A stretch of 64,000 nucleotides of DNA from Streptosporangium violaceochromogenes (GTDB lineage Bacteria; Actinomycetota; Actinomycetes; Streptosporangiales; Streptosporangiaceae): the NCBI RefSeq assembly GCF_014654615.1, contig NZ_BNBB01000001.1, positions 1 to 64,000 on the forward strand, read 5' to 3'. The position numbers and the translations under genes were made by a program. Numbering within the stretch: position 1 is the stretch's first letter; the number at the start of each line of letters is the position of its first letter. Of this stretch, positions 1 through 8,800 are shown piece after piece. Under the pieces are notes generated by a model. The model was not told the origin of the DNA and made no database searches. It was given only the letters and a program-made list of their open reading frames with translations.

Positions 1-337
1 GGGGCTACGGGCTCTCGCGTGTCAGGCCACGCCGACGCCCTTCCCCCTCAAGATCGAAGAGCCGCTTAACCCGCTTCCGAACCCGCCGAGCGGTGACCGC
101 CGCAGCCCAACGCATCCAATCAAGGTCACAAACAGTTACCGCGAAGTGGTCGGCCGGGCCGACCGAACCCGCCCCCGGCAAAGGCTGGCGCCTGGCCCCG
201 CCCAAGGCGCCGCCGCTCTGCACGCCCGCCTGCCCGCCTGCCTCTCGCCTGCTTCGCCCGACGCGGGAGCCGCGGCGTGATCGGCTGCACCGGCGTCACA
301 CGCGACGCCTTCCGCAGACCTCTCTGAGGAGACCTAC
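1..337. other. Element interior with no confident gene
   Basis: No gene can be assigned. Two plus-strand frames are open from the window edge. One stops at 277-279 and has high GC at third codon positions, so it could be the tail of an upstream element gene. The other stops at 339-341, overlapping the next start codon in an ATGA arrangement. Neither translation shows a recognisable domain. A 72-residue reading on the minus strand (5-223) is Arg-rich and looks like a shadow. Confidence 0.3.
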
Positions 338-724
338 ATGAGCACCACTGCGCAGACGGTCGAGGCCATCCTCGACGCCCTCGACAACCGAGACCTGACC
401 GCCGCCCGCGAACACCTCCACCGGATCGTCCACGGCAACCCGTCGGCTGTGACCGACCTCCTCAAGCGACTGGCCGCCACCGTTGCCATCCCTGCGGGGC
501 TGGTCGTGTTCGGGTTCGGGATCGACATCTGGGCCAACCCGCACCGCCACGACTACGCCTGGCGGTGCGGCGACTGCCCGTGGACCGGCAGCAACTACCG
601 CAGCATGGCCGCCGCCCGCTCCACGGCCGAAGAGCACGCCCACGACCACCGCGCCGAGGGAAAGCCTGTCCCGGTAGTCGTGGAGTACGGGAGCGATCTG
701 CACATCCAGGGGACGCCATCATGA
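338..724 (+). CDS. Small element protein with Cys/His cluster
   Basis: A 128-residue protein of unknown function. Residues 45-65 form a short hydrophobic stretch (IPAGLVVFGFGI). The second half holds CGDC followed about 20 residues later by EEHAHDH, a spacing that could bind zinc. Its TGA stop overlaps the ATG of the primase/polymerase gene by four bases, so translation is probably coupled. Small Cys/His proteins of this kind occur next to replication genes in actinomycete integrative elements, where their role is not established. The family is not recognised with certainty. Confidence 0.6.
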   Translation: MSTTAQTVEAILDALDNRDLTAAREHLHRIVHGNPSAVTDLLKRLAATVAIPAGLVVFGFGIDIWANPHRHDYAWRCGDCPWTGSNYRSMAAARSTAEEHAHDHRAEGKPVPVVVEYGSDLHIQGTPS

Positions 725-1620
725 CCTCACCGCAACTGCGCTACGCCCTGGCCGCCGCCGCCCGCGGCTGGGCAGTCTTCCCCGTCGCCATCGCCGACAA
801 GGTGCCCTTGAGCAGCTTCCGGTGGAAACGGCACGCCACCACCGACCCGCAGATCATCTCCCGGATCTGGGCGCGCCGGCCTTTCAACATCGGCATCTCC
901 TGCGGCCCGTCCCGCCTTGTCGTGGTTGACCTGGACCTGCCCAAGCCCGGCGAGCAGATCCCCGACGGGTGGAGACGGCCCGGCATCGGTGACGGCGCCG
1001 ATGTGTTCGCGTTCATCTGCGAACTGGCCGGACAACCGGTCCCGTACGAGACGTTCCAGGTCCGCACCCGCCGCGGCGGCCTGCACCTGTACTTCACCGC
1101 CCCGGACGGCATCACCCTGACCAACACCTCCGGAGACGCGGGCAACGGCCTGGGGTGGCGGATCGACACCCGCGGAGCGGGCGGGTACGTCGTCGGCCCT
1201 GGCAGCTACGTGGACCTGCCGGACGGCGCCGGATGGTACGAACCGATCCACACCGCCGCTCCGGCGCCGCTGCCCGGCTGGCTGGCCGAGCGGCTGCGCC
1301 CGGCCCCGCTACCACCCCAACGGCCCGTCGTCGTCGCCCTGCGACCAGGGCGTAGGGGCGCGTACCTGAACGCCGCGATCCGCGCCAGCCTGACCGCGCT
1401 GGCCGCCACCACCGCCCACACCAACCGCAACGCCACCCTGTATGGGGCCGCGGTCGCCCTGGGGCAGCTCGTCGCCGGAGGCGCGCTACCCGCAGGCGAG
1501 GTCACCGATTTGCTGACCGACGCCGCCGTCCGTACGGGCCTGACCGAGCAGGAGGCCCGCCGCACCATCGCCTCCGGCCTGCGCGCCGGTGCCCGACGAC
1601 CCCGGAGCGTGCCCGCATGA
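721..1620 (+). CDS. Bifunctional DNA primase/polymerase (prim-pol) of the element
   Basis: A 299-residue protein with an N-terminal prim-pol fold. It shows the early aromatic/basic segment (RGWAVFPV), the metal-binding DxD in VVVDLDLP near residue 65, HLYF near residue 120, and DTRGAGGYVVGPGS near residue 150, all typical of Pfam prim-pol proteins. The family makes primers and extends them during plasmid or element replication. The C-terminal 100 residues are helical and probably a regulatory or primase C-terminal domain. The start is the ATG at 721, which overlaps the upstream stop; the stop overlaps the start of the next gene by four bases. This is the probable initiator of element replication together with the downstream ATPase. 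Confidence 0.85.
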   Translation: MTSPQLRYALAAAARGWAVFPVAIADKVPLSSFRWKRHATTDPQIISRIWARRPFNIGISCGPSRLVVVDLDLPKPGEQIPDGWRRPGIGDGADVFAFICELAGQPVPYETFQVRTRRGGLHLYFTAPDGITLTNTSGDAGNGLGWRIDTRGAGGYVVGPGSYVDLPDGAGWYEPIHTAAPAPLPGWLAERLRPAPLPPQRPVVVALRPGRRGAYLNAAIRASLTALAATTAHTNRNATLYGAAVALGQLVAGGALPAGEVTDLLTDAAVRTGLTEQEARRTIASGLRAGARRPRSVPA

Positions 1621-3227
1621 CCAACGTCCCACCGAACACCCTGCCGACACCGACACCGACACCGGAACAGGCGCCCCGCGTGCAGGTCGGCTCCGGCCCG
1701 GAAACCATCCGCGTTCTGAAAGCCGCGCTGGCCGGTGGTCTGCTGCCCGACACCTACGTCTCCGGTGGTGCCTTGGTGCACATGGAGACCATCTCCGGTA
1801 GCCAGGCCAGCCCCGCCACCGATGAAGACTCCCCCCTGCCGGTCACCGCCAGCCCGATCACGTCGGCCACCCTGGCCGGGCTGCTGGCCACCCACGCCTA
1901 CGTCTACCGGATGCGCTCCCGCAAAGACAGCGCGGGCGGCACCGAGCTGGTTGAGGAGGAGGTCACCCCGCCCCGGGAGATCCTGGGCGCGGTACTGGCC
2001 GGCAAGACCTGGCCGCACCTGGCGACCCTGCGCGGCGTCATCGGCGCCCCCGTCTTGCGCCGGGACGGCACCCTGTTGCAGAAACCCGGCTATGACCCGG
2101 CCACGGGGCTGTACCTGGCCTCCAAGGTCGCGCTGCCGCCGGTGCCGGACCGGCCCACCTCTGAGCAGGTGCGCACCGCCCGGGACTTTCTGCTGAACCG
2201 GTTCCTGCGGGACTTTCCCTGGGCCTCCCCGGCCGACCGCGCCAACTACCTGGCGTTACTGGCCACGCCGATCCTGCGGCACTTCACCCGTTCCCTGACC
2301 CCGTTCGCTCTGGTCGACGCCACCATGCCCGCCTCCGGCAAATCCATCCTCACCGGCGGCCCCGGCATGCTCTACGGCCAGCGCATCATGCCCTGGGCCT
2401 ACACCGAAGAAGAACTCCGCAAGTCCATCACCGCCGTGCTGGCCGAGCAGGTCGGGGTGGTGGTCTGGGACAACCTCGCCGAAGGAACCGTGATCGATTC
2501 GGCCACCCTCGCCCTCCTGGTGACCGCCGGAGTGTGGTCGGACCGCCAGTTGGGTGCCTCCCGCAACGTCGCGGTCGTCAACGACAGGCTCTGGATGGCC
2601 ACCGGCAACAACCTCCAGGTCGGCGGCGACATGGCCTCCCGCACCGTGCGCGTCCATCTCGACCCGAACATGCCCCGGCCCGAGACCCGCGACCAATCCC
2701 GGTTCGGCATCCCGCACCTGGACCAGTGGATCACCGCCCCGGCCAACCAGATGACCGTCCTGTGGCACCTGCTGGTCTTGGTGCTGGACTGGACCGGCCA
2801 GGGCTCCCCCCGCGCCTCGGGACTGTCGATGCGGCAGTTCACCCCCTGGGCACACGCCCTGGGCGGATTCCTGGCCCACCACAACATCAGCGGGTTCCTC
2901 GCCAACGCCGCCGACGTCCGCGACATCGACGAGGACGAATCCCGGTGGCGGGCGTTTTTGGCCTGTTGGCACGGCCTACATGGCTCGACGCCTATGACCG
3001 CCGCCGACCTTCGCCGCTCCGGCGAGCCCACCAGGATCGGCGACACCGAAGACGACGCCTGGGACGGCCAATTCATCACCACCCACACCGGCCGGGCCCC
3101 CAACACCCTGGGGCTGGGGCGACTGCTCACCGGTCAGATCGGCCGGTGGCGCGGCGACTACGTGATCCGCTCAGGTAAGAGCGACCGTGGCGACCGCAAC
3201 GTCTTCTGGGTCGAACACCACCCCTGA
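1617..3227 (+). CDS. Element replication ATPase / helicase-like protein
   Basis: A 536-residue protein. The central part carries a P-loop-like ATMPASGKSIL (about residue 240), a Walker B-like VVVWDNL (about residue 283) and a sensor-like WMATGNN (about residue 327), as in AAA-type helicases fused or coupled to prim-pol proteins. The first 130 residues resemble a primase-associated region without a clear motif. It starts inside the stop of the prim-pol gene (ATGA overlap). Inferred role: DNA unwinding at the adjacent repeat-rich origin (3261-3490). The P-loop departs from the classical GxxxxGK[ST], so ATP binding is a family-level inference. Confidence 0.7.
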   Translation: MTNVPPNTLPTPTPTPEQAPRVQVGSGPETIRVLKAALAGGLLPDTYVSGGALVHMETISGSQASPATDEDSPLPVTASPITSATLAGLLATHAYVYRMRSRKDSAGGTELVEEEVTPPREILGAVLAGKTWPHLATLRGVIGAPVLRRDGTLLQKPGYDPATGLYLASKVALPPVPDRPTSEQVRTARDFLLNRFLRDFPWASPADRANYLALLATPILRHFTRSLTPFALVDATMPASGKSILTGGPGMLYGQRIMPWAYTEEELRKSITAVLAEQVGVVVWDNLAEGTVIDSATLALLVTAGVWSDRQLGASRNVAVVNDRLWMATGNNLQVGGDMASRTVRVHLDPNMPRPETRDQSRFGIPHLDQWITAPANQMTVLWHLLVLVLDWTGQGSPRASGLSMRQFTPWAHALGGFLAHHNISGFLANAADVRDIDEDESRWRAFLACWHGLHGSTPMTAADLRRSGEPTRIGDTEDDAWDGQFITTHTGRAPNTLGLGRLLTGQIGRWRGDYVIRSGKSDRGDRNVFWVEHHP

Positions 3228-3560
3228 CCTCAGCTCCACACCACTGCGGACCGGAAAGGCGCTGAAACATCTCCGCATCTCCGCATCTCCGCACACAGCC
3301 TCTCTACCAGCACAAACGCTTGCGGAGATAGAGACCGTCCGCGGAGTTCCATCTCCGCAACTCCGCAACTTCTGCGGAGATGGAAGCCGTTTGCGGAGAT
3401 GGAGTCACTCCAGAATTTTCTATCTCCGCACCCGTTCTCCCAGCTCACAGACACTTTTGCGGAGTTGCGGAGATGCGGAGATGTTTCAGCCCTCCCCACA
3501 AAACCCGCACTGACTGACGCCCTCCGCTCCACCCACTGGCCCCGAAAGGACATGCGCGCT
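3228..3560. repeat. Iteron field and 33-bp inverted repeat, candidate element origin
   Basis: A gene-free 333-bp stretch. The hexamer GCGGAG occurs about seven times on the plus strand and about six times on the minus strand between 3270 and 3482, mostly within TGCGGAGAT or its complement. The outer copies form an inverted repeat, 3261-3293 against 3458-3490, that matches in 32 of 33 positions and spans 164 bp. Triple direct ATCTCCGC units sit at the left edge and a GCGGAGTTGCGGAGATGCGGAG run at the right edge. Iteron clusters next to replication genes usually mark origins or initiator autoregulation sites. This one lies between the replication ATPase and the excisionase. Confidence 0.7.
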
Positions 3561-3803
3561 ATGGCCATAGCCACCCGTCTTCGTCCGGTGCCTGCCCCGG
3601 GCACTCCCGCTCCGGACCGGCCGACGTTCCTCAGTCCTAAGCAGTTGGCAGAACTGTTCGGTGTTCCTCCGGAGAGCGTCTACCAGTGGCGCCGCAAGCG
3701 CACCGGCCCGCCCGGATTCCGCATCGGCCGGCACCTGCGCTACGACCTCGCCGTGGTGCTCTCCTGGGTCGCCGAGCAGACCCAAAACACCGGAGCCGCC
3801 TGA
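3561..3803 (+). CDS. xis: Excisionase / MerR-like helix-turn-helix protein
   Basis: An 80-residue protein with one winged-helix domain: FLSPKQLAELFGVPPESVYQWRR is the helix-turn-helix, and GFRIGRHLRYD the wing typical of excisionases (HTH_17). Such proteins bind att-site arms and turn integrase toward excision. The ATG at 3561 is preferred because AAAGGA lies ten bases upstream; the ATG at 3552 is too close to it. Translation ends one base before the integrase start codon, so the two are surely cotranscribed. The iteron field lies immediately upstream and may also control this promoter. Confidence 0.85.
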   Translation: MAIATRLRPVPAPGTPAPDRPTFLSPKQLAELFGVPPESVYQWRRKRTGPPGFRIGRHLRYDLAVVLSWVAEQTQNTGAA

Positions 3804-3804
3804 C

Positions 3805-5070
3805 ATGGCTGGACACGTCCAAGACCGCTGGTACAAGACCGAGACCGGCCCCGACGGAAAGCCCAAGCGCGTACGAACCGACCGCTACGGAACCGGGATG
3901 CGCTACCGAGCCCGGTACGTCGGCCCCGACGGCGCCGAGAAAAGCCGGTCCTTCCCTGATCGCCAAAAACGCCAGGCAGAAGCATGGCTGGCCAGCATAG
4001 AAGCCGACATGTCGCGCGGGCAGTACATCGACCCCCGCGCCGCCCGGATCACCTTCGGTCAGTATGCGGATCGGTGGCTTGCTTCCCAGAGCACCGACTT
4101 AAGTACGCGATCGACCGTGGCGTCTCAGCTTCGTCGGCATGCCATCCCTCATCTTGGTTCACGCCCTCTCGATTCCTTTCAGCCCGGTCATATCCGTGAG
4201 TGGTTAAGCGAGCTGGAGCGCACGCTTCCCGTGTCGTCCTACCGCCGAATTATTTTCAGCAGCGTGTCCGCTGTGTTCACCGCCGCCATGGACGACGGCT
4301 TGTTGGTCAAAAATCCATGCGGCGCGCGATCGGTGACGGCGCCCGCTCCCGCTCGAAGTCGCGTCCAGCCTTGGACGGCTGAGCGCGTCTTCGCCGTCCG
4401 GGACGGGTTGCCCGAGCGGTACAGGGCTATGACGGATCTCGGTGGTGGTTGCGGGCTGCGGCAAGGGGAGATCTTCGGCCTGCCCCTTGACAATGTAGAT
4501 TTCGACGCAGGCTGGCTACATGTGGCCTATCAGGTGAAGGTCGTCAACGGTCATCTGGTCTTCGCTCCCCCCAAGAGGGAGAAGGAGCGGGACGTTCCCC
4601 TTCCGGACCGTGTCGCCAACGTGCTCAAAGCGCACATGGAGCTGTTCCCGCCCGTCAAGGTCACGCTCCCCTGGCGTACTCCCGACGGCTCGCCGCTCAC
4701 GAAGCTGCTGATCTTCTCCCGCAAGGGTGACGGGCCAGTCAGGCGGGGTGACTTCAACGTGTACGCCTGGAAGCCTGCTCTAGTGGCCGCTGGCGTCATT
4801 CCGGAGCCGAGACCTGGCGAACGGCACCAAGCGGCACGAGAACACGGCATGCATGCGCTGAGGCACTTCTACGCCTCCGTCCTGCTGGATGCCGGGGAGA
4901 ACATCAAGGCCCTCAGTCAGTACTTGGGGCACAGCAATCCCGGTTTCACTCTCAGGGTCTACACGCACCTGATGCCGAACAGTGAGGGACGGACCCGCCG
5001 CGCTATAGACAGGCTCTATGAACCGGCCGCATCCCGCTCCGACGGCCCACAGACGGCCCAAGGGCGGTAA
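3805..5070 (+). CDS. int: Tyrosine-type site-specific integrase
   Basis: A 421-residue phage-type integrase. It has an N-terminal arm-binding region, a SAM-like core-binding domain (about residues 85-170) and a catalytic domain holding Arg in GCGLRQGE (about 217), HALRH (about 352), LGHSNPG (about 375) and the nucleophile Tyr in RVYTHL (about 387). It catalyses integration and excision of the element. The start ATG at 3805 follows the xis stop directly. Bases from about 4075 to 4330 are visibly less GC-biased than the rest of the gene, which suggests a mosaic origin. The attachment site is expected in the following 140 bp. Confidence 0.93.
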   Translation: MAGHVQDRWYKTETGPDGKPKRVRTDRYGTGMRYRARYVGPDGAEKSRSFPDRQKRQAEAWLASIEADMSRGQYIDPRAARITFGQYADRWLASQSTDLSTRSTVASQLRRHAIPHLGSRPLDSFQPGHIREWLSELERTLPVSSYRRIIFSSVSAVFTAAMDDGLLVKNPCGARSVTAPAPARSRVQPWTAERVFAVRDGLPERYRAMTDLGGGCGLRQGEIFGLPLDNVDFDAGWLHVAYQVKVVNGHLVFAPPKREKERDVPLPDRVANVLKAHMELFPPVKVTLPWRTPDGSPLTKLLIFSRKGDGPVRRGDFNVYAWKPALVAAGVIPEPRPGERHQAAREHGMHALRHFYASVLLDAGENIKALSQYLGHSNPGFTLRVYTHLMPNSEGRTRRAIDRLYEPAASRSDGPQTAQGR

Positions 5071-5208
5071 AACCGCGTGCGGTCGTCAGTCTCGCCGCCG
5101 CGATCCTCATGGCTAACCAATCGAGAACTACGCCTTTGACCTGCATGTACGACACGGGAAGGTGGTAGTCCGGCCAGGGCTTGCGGCTCTGGCCGTGGAG
5201 CTAGGGAG
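5071..5208. other. Predicted attachment-site junction
   Basis: This 138-bp stretch lies between the integrase stop and the stop of the Smr gene. The part at 5100-5160 is markedly less GC-rich than the chromosome. I find no tRNA T-arm signature here, which would be the usual target of such elements. The crossover core is therefore either in this stretch or in the 3' end of the Smr gene. The second copy of the core is outside the window, so this cannot be confirmed here. Confidence 0.4.
5172..5194 (-). terminator. Possible terminator of the Smr gene
   Basis: GGCCAG and CTGGCC form a six-base stem with an 11-base loop just downstream of the Smr stop codon on the minus strand. There is no T-tract. 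It is a weak candidate. Confidence 0.3.
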
Positions 5209-5463
5209 CTACTTGTGGCGGAAGTAGACGAACAGCCGGCCGTGGTTCTTGGAGTCCTTGTCGATGCGGTGGTAGAGGGCCTTGATCTCCTTCTGCTCCA
5301 GAAAGCGCAGGACCTTCTTCTTGAGCTGACCCGAGCCCTTGCCCGGGATGATCTCGACCTCGGTGGCCCGCTTCCTGATGGCCTCGTCGATGATGCCGCG
5401 CAGCGCCTTGTCGATCTCGCCGCCGCGGTTGAAGATCGGGTGCAGGTCCAGCTTCAGCTTCAC
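5209..5463 (-). CDS. Smr-domain protein
   Basis: An 84-residue protein that is almost entirely an Smr domain: LDLHPIF near the start (the LDLHG-like motif), then EVEIIPGKGSGQLKKKVLRFL, where GKGSG corresponds to the family's HGxG/GKG loop. Smr domains act as nucleases or nucleic-acid-binding modules (MutS2, small stand-alone Smr proteins). The GTG at 5463 is chosen because it gives the domain its normal N-terminus; the upstream extension is Arg/Pro-rich and has shadow character. Its 3' end faces the integrated element and may overlap the attachment site. It is divergent from the secreted subtilase. Confidence 0.8.
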   Translation of the reverse strand: MKLKLDLHPIFNRGGEIDKALRGIIDEAIRKRATEVEIIPGKGSGQLKKKVLRFLEQKEIKALYHRIDKDSKNHGRLFVYFRHK

Positions 5464-5882
5464 AGGGCCAACCCTCTCATTCCCCGGCGCCCCCGGGCGA
5501 GCCCTCCCCCGCGCGGGCCGTTCACCCTCGCCGGGCCGTACGGCGGAGCCCACGGCGGCCCGGCGGAACACGTGACGGCCCGGTGGAGCAGACGGCGGGC
5601 GGACCGGGCGGCCTCCCCAAGGCACCACCCGATTCCCTCTCGCACCCCCTGATTTCCCCTCGTATCGTCCGATCACAGCGATTTCCGGATCTAGGCAAAC
5701 AAAAGGGCTCTGGTTAGGCTCCCTGTCATGATCGGTCGCCTCCACGGGCGGCCGCTCCCTCGTCGCCCCACGGGGAGGGCCGAGCCCTTCCCTCACCATG
5801 CCCCGACACGGGCGTTCCGGGCGGCCCGGCACCTCCTCCGGCGGCGTGACACGGTCGTGCGTCCCCCCAGGGAGGTCTCGTT
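5464..5882. promoter_or_regulatory. Divergent promoter region, Smr gene / secreted subtilase
   Basis: A 419-bp gene-free stretch. The only AT-richer patch is 5655-5730. On the plus strand it holds TAGGCA (5693-5698), a 17-base gap and TAGGCT (5715-5720); the latter is a plausible actinomycete -10 box for the subtilase and implies a leader of about 155 bases. The rest is very GC-rich with short hairpins. The ribosome-binding site GGGAGG at 5868-5875 precedes the subtilase start. No riboswitch consensus is recognised. Confidence 0.35.
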
Positions 5883-8800
5883 TTGTTAAAGAAGTCCCGT
5901 TCGGCCTGGGTCAGGCATGTGGTGTTACTCACCGCGGGCGCCGGGCTCGTGGCCGCGGCGGCGCCCCCGGCGAGCGCGGCACCCACCCCCACCCCCAGCC
6001 CGGCCGCCCGCTCCTGGATGGCGACCCCCCTGACCGGCGGGGAGCCGGTGCAGGGTGCCAAGTCGCCGACCGGCAGGCTCGCCCGCAGCGACCAGGCGCT
6101 GCTGAAGTCCACCTCGGGCGACACGGTGAACGTGATGGTCAAACTCGACTACGACTCCTACGCCGCCTACCAGGGCGGGATCGAGGGCCTTCCCGCGACC
6201 AGCCCCGCGAAGACCGGCAGGCCCCTTGACGTCGAAGGCGCCGCGGCCCGGAAATACGAAAAGCACATCGAGGAGGTCGAGGAGACCTTCCTGGCGGGAC
6301 TCTCCAAAACCGTGCCGAGCGCCCGCGCCGGGCAGAGGCTGCGGACCGTCTACGGCGGCATCGCGCTGCGCCTTCCGGCCAACAAGGCCGCCACGCTGCT
6401 GAAGCTGCCCGGGGTGGCCGCCGTCCAGGAGGACAGGCCCGAGCAGCTCCTGACCGACTCCAGCGCCTCCTTCATCGGGGCACCCGCGATCTACAGCAGG
6501 CTGGGGGGCGCCCCCTCCTCCGGCAAGGGCGTCGTCGTCGGCGTCCTGGACTCCGGCGTCTGGCCGGAGCACCCCCAGTTCGCCGACCCCGGCACGCTGC
6601 CGGCCGTGCCCGCGACCAAGGACGGCACGCCCCGCGCCTGCGTCTTCGGGGACAACCCGCTGACCCCCGCGGCCGACCCGTTCACCTGCAACCGCAAGCT
6701 GATCGGCGGGGCGCCGTTCCTGGAGACCTACAACTCCGTGTACCCCGGCAAGGAGATGTACCCCGACAGCGCCCGGGACTCCAACGGCCACGGCACGCAC
6801 ACCGCGACCACCTCGGCCGGCGGCCCGGTGGCCGACGCCGCCCCGCTCGGGATCGGCCGCGGCCCGATCCACGGCATCGCCCCCGCGGCCCACGTGTCGG
6901 TCTACAAGGTCTGCGGCGAGCAGGGGTGCTTCCCCTCCGACTCGGCGCAGGCGGTGGGCCGGGCGATCCTCGACGGCGTCCGCGTGATCAACTTCTCCAT
7001 CTCCGGCGGCAACGCCCCCTACAGCGACCCGGTGGAACTGGCCTTCCTCGACGCCTACGCCGCGGGCGTGCTCGTCTCGGCCTCGGCGGGCAACTCCGGC
7101 CCCGGCCCCGCGACCGTCAACCACGTCAGCCCCTGGGTGACCACGGTGGCCGCCTCCACGCAGTCCCGGACGTTCCAGTCGACGGTCACGCTGGCCGGCG
7201 CGGGCGGCGCGACCGCCACGCTGAAGGGCACCTCCATCACGGCCGGCGTCGCCTCGCCGCTGCCGGTGGTCCTGGCGTCGGCCCCGCCGTACTCCAACGC
7301 GCTCTGCACGAGCCCCGCCCCGGCGGGGCTGTTCACCGGCAAGGTCGTCGTCTGCCAGCGCGGCCCCGGCAGGGTGATCAAGAGCCACAACCTGCTCCAG
7401 GGCGGCGCGGCCGGCATGATCCTCTACAACACCACGCCGCTCGACACGATGACCGACAACCACTGGATCCCGACGGTCCACCTCGATGCGCCGGAGGGCG
7501 ACGCGCTGCTGGCCTTCCTGTCGGCCAACGCGAACGCGACCGCCGGCTTCACCCAGGGGGCCAAGGCCGTCTGGCAGGGGGACGCCGTCACCGCCTTCTC
7601 CTCACGCGGGCCGGGCGGGGACTTCCTCAAACCCGACGTCACCGCGCCGGGCCTGCACATCCTGGCCGGGCAGACGCCGACGCCGGAGGGTCCCGAGGGC
7701 GGCCCGCCGGGCAACCTGTACCAGGTCATCGCGGGCACCTCCATGTCGTCCCCGCACGTGGCGGGGGCCGCGGCCCTGGTGTTCGCGCTGCACCCGGACT
7801 GGAACCCCGGCCAGGTCAAGTCCGCGCTGGAGACCACCGCCACGACCTCGGTCACCAAGCAGGACCGCGTCACCCCCGCCGACCCCTTCGACGTCGGCGG
7901 CGGCCGCATCGACCTGACCAGGGCGGGCGACCCCGGCCTCACGCTGGACGAGACGGCGGAGAACTTCGCCGTCTCGGCGAACGACGGGCTGAACCGCGCC
8001 GACCTCAACCTGCCGTCGGTGAACGCCCCGATCATGCCCGGCCTCATCACGATCAGGCGGGCGTTCACCAACGTCACCGGCAAGACCCTCACCTACCGGG
8101 CCACCGGAACGACCGCCGACGGGGCCCGGATCGCGGTGCTGCCGCCGGTGTTCAGCGTCAGGCCGGGCGCGACCGCCCGGGTCAAGGTGGTGATCACCGC
8201 ATCCGACCTGCCCGACGGGCAGTACTTCGGCCGGGTGGACCTCAAGCAGGTGGGCGGCGGGCGCGACCTGCACCTGCCCGTCGCCTTCTTCCGCAAGGAG
8301 GGCGCGGTTCCCGTCGACCAGACCTGCGCGCCGGCCGACATCCCGAAAGAGACCGGCGAGGCCGTCTGCACGGTCAGCGTGCGCAACGACACCCTCAAGG
8401 ACACCGAGGTGACGGCGGTCAGCACACTGGACGGCAGGCTACGGCTGACCGGCGTGACCGGGGCCACGCGGGTGACGTCGCAGACGGCGACGGCCAAGGC
8501 CACCCTGGCGGCCAGGAAGCCCGACAGCCCGGCCATCGCCCCGGGCGCCGGCCCCGCCCCCTACCTGCCGCTCGACTCCCTCGGCATCACCCCGACGCCG
8601 ATCGGTGACGAGCAGGCGCTGAACTTCACCGTCCCGGCGTTCACCTACGCGGGCAGGACCTACACCCGGATCGGCGTCGTCTCCAACGGCTACACCGTCC
8701 CGGGGGGCACCTCGGGCTCGGCCGACATCGGCTCCACGCCCCAGGCGCTCCCCGACCCCTCGCCGCCGAACAACGTGCTCGCCCCCTACTGGAGCGACCT

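Larger units (their letters stand above)
1..5208. mobile_element. Right-hand part of an integrative element (AICE-like, primase-polymerase type)
   Basis: Seen: a tight plus-strand run of small Cys/His protein, primase/polymerase, AAA-type ATPase, iteron-like repeats, excisionase and tyrosine integrase, followed by a core chromosomal gene on the other strand. Known: actinomycete integrative and conjugative elements carry rep-xis-int in this order next to one attachment site, and one class replicates with a prim-pol protein. Inferred: this is such an element, intact at its integrase end. No FtsK/TraSA-type transfer gene is visible because the left end lies outside the window, so conjugative ability cannot be judged. 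A phage-derived island is the alternative. Confidence 0.75.

Noticed and set aside
5071..5208. A tRNA at the integrase end of the element
   Set aside because: No T-arm or acceptor stem can be drawn on either strand.
5715..5882. A riboswitch (for example cyclic di-AMP type) in the subtilase leader
   Set aside because: Local hairpins exist, but none of the conserved blocks of known classes is recognisable.
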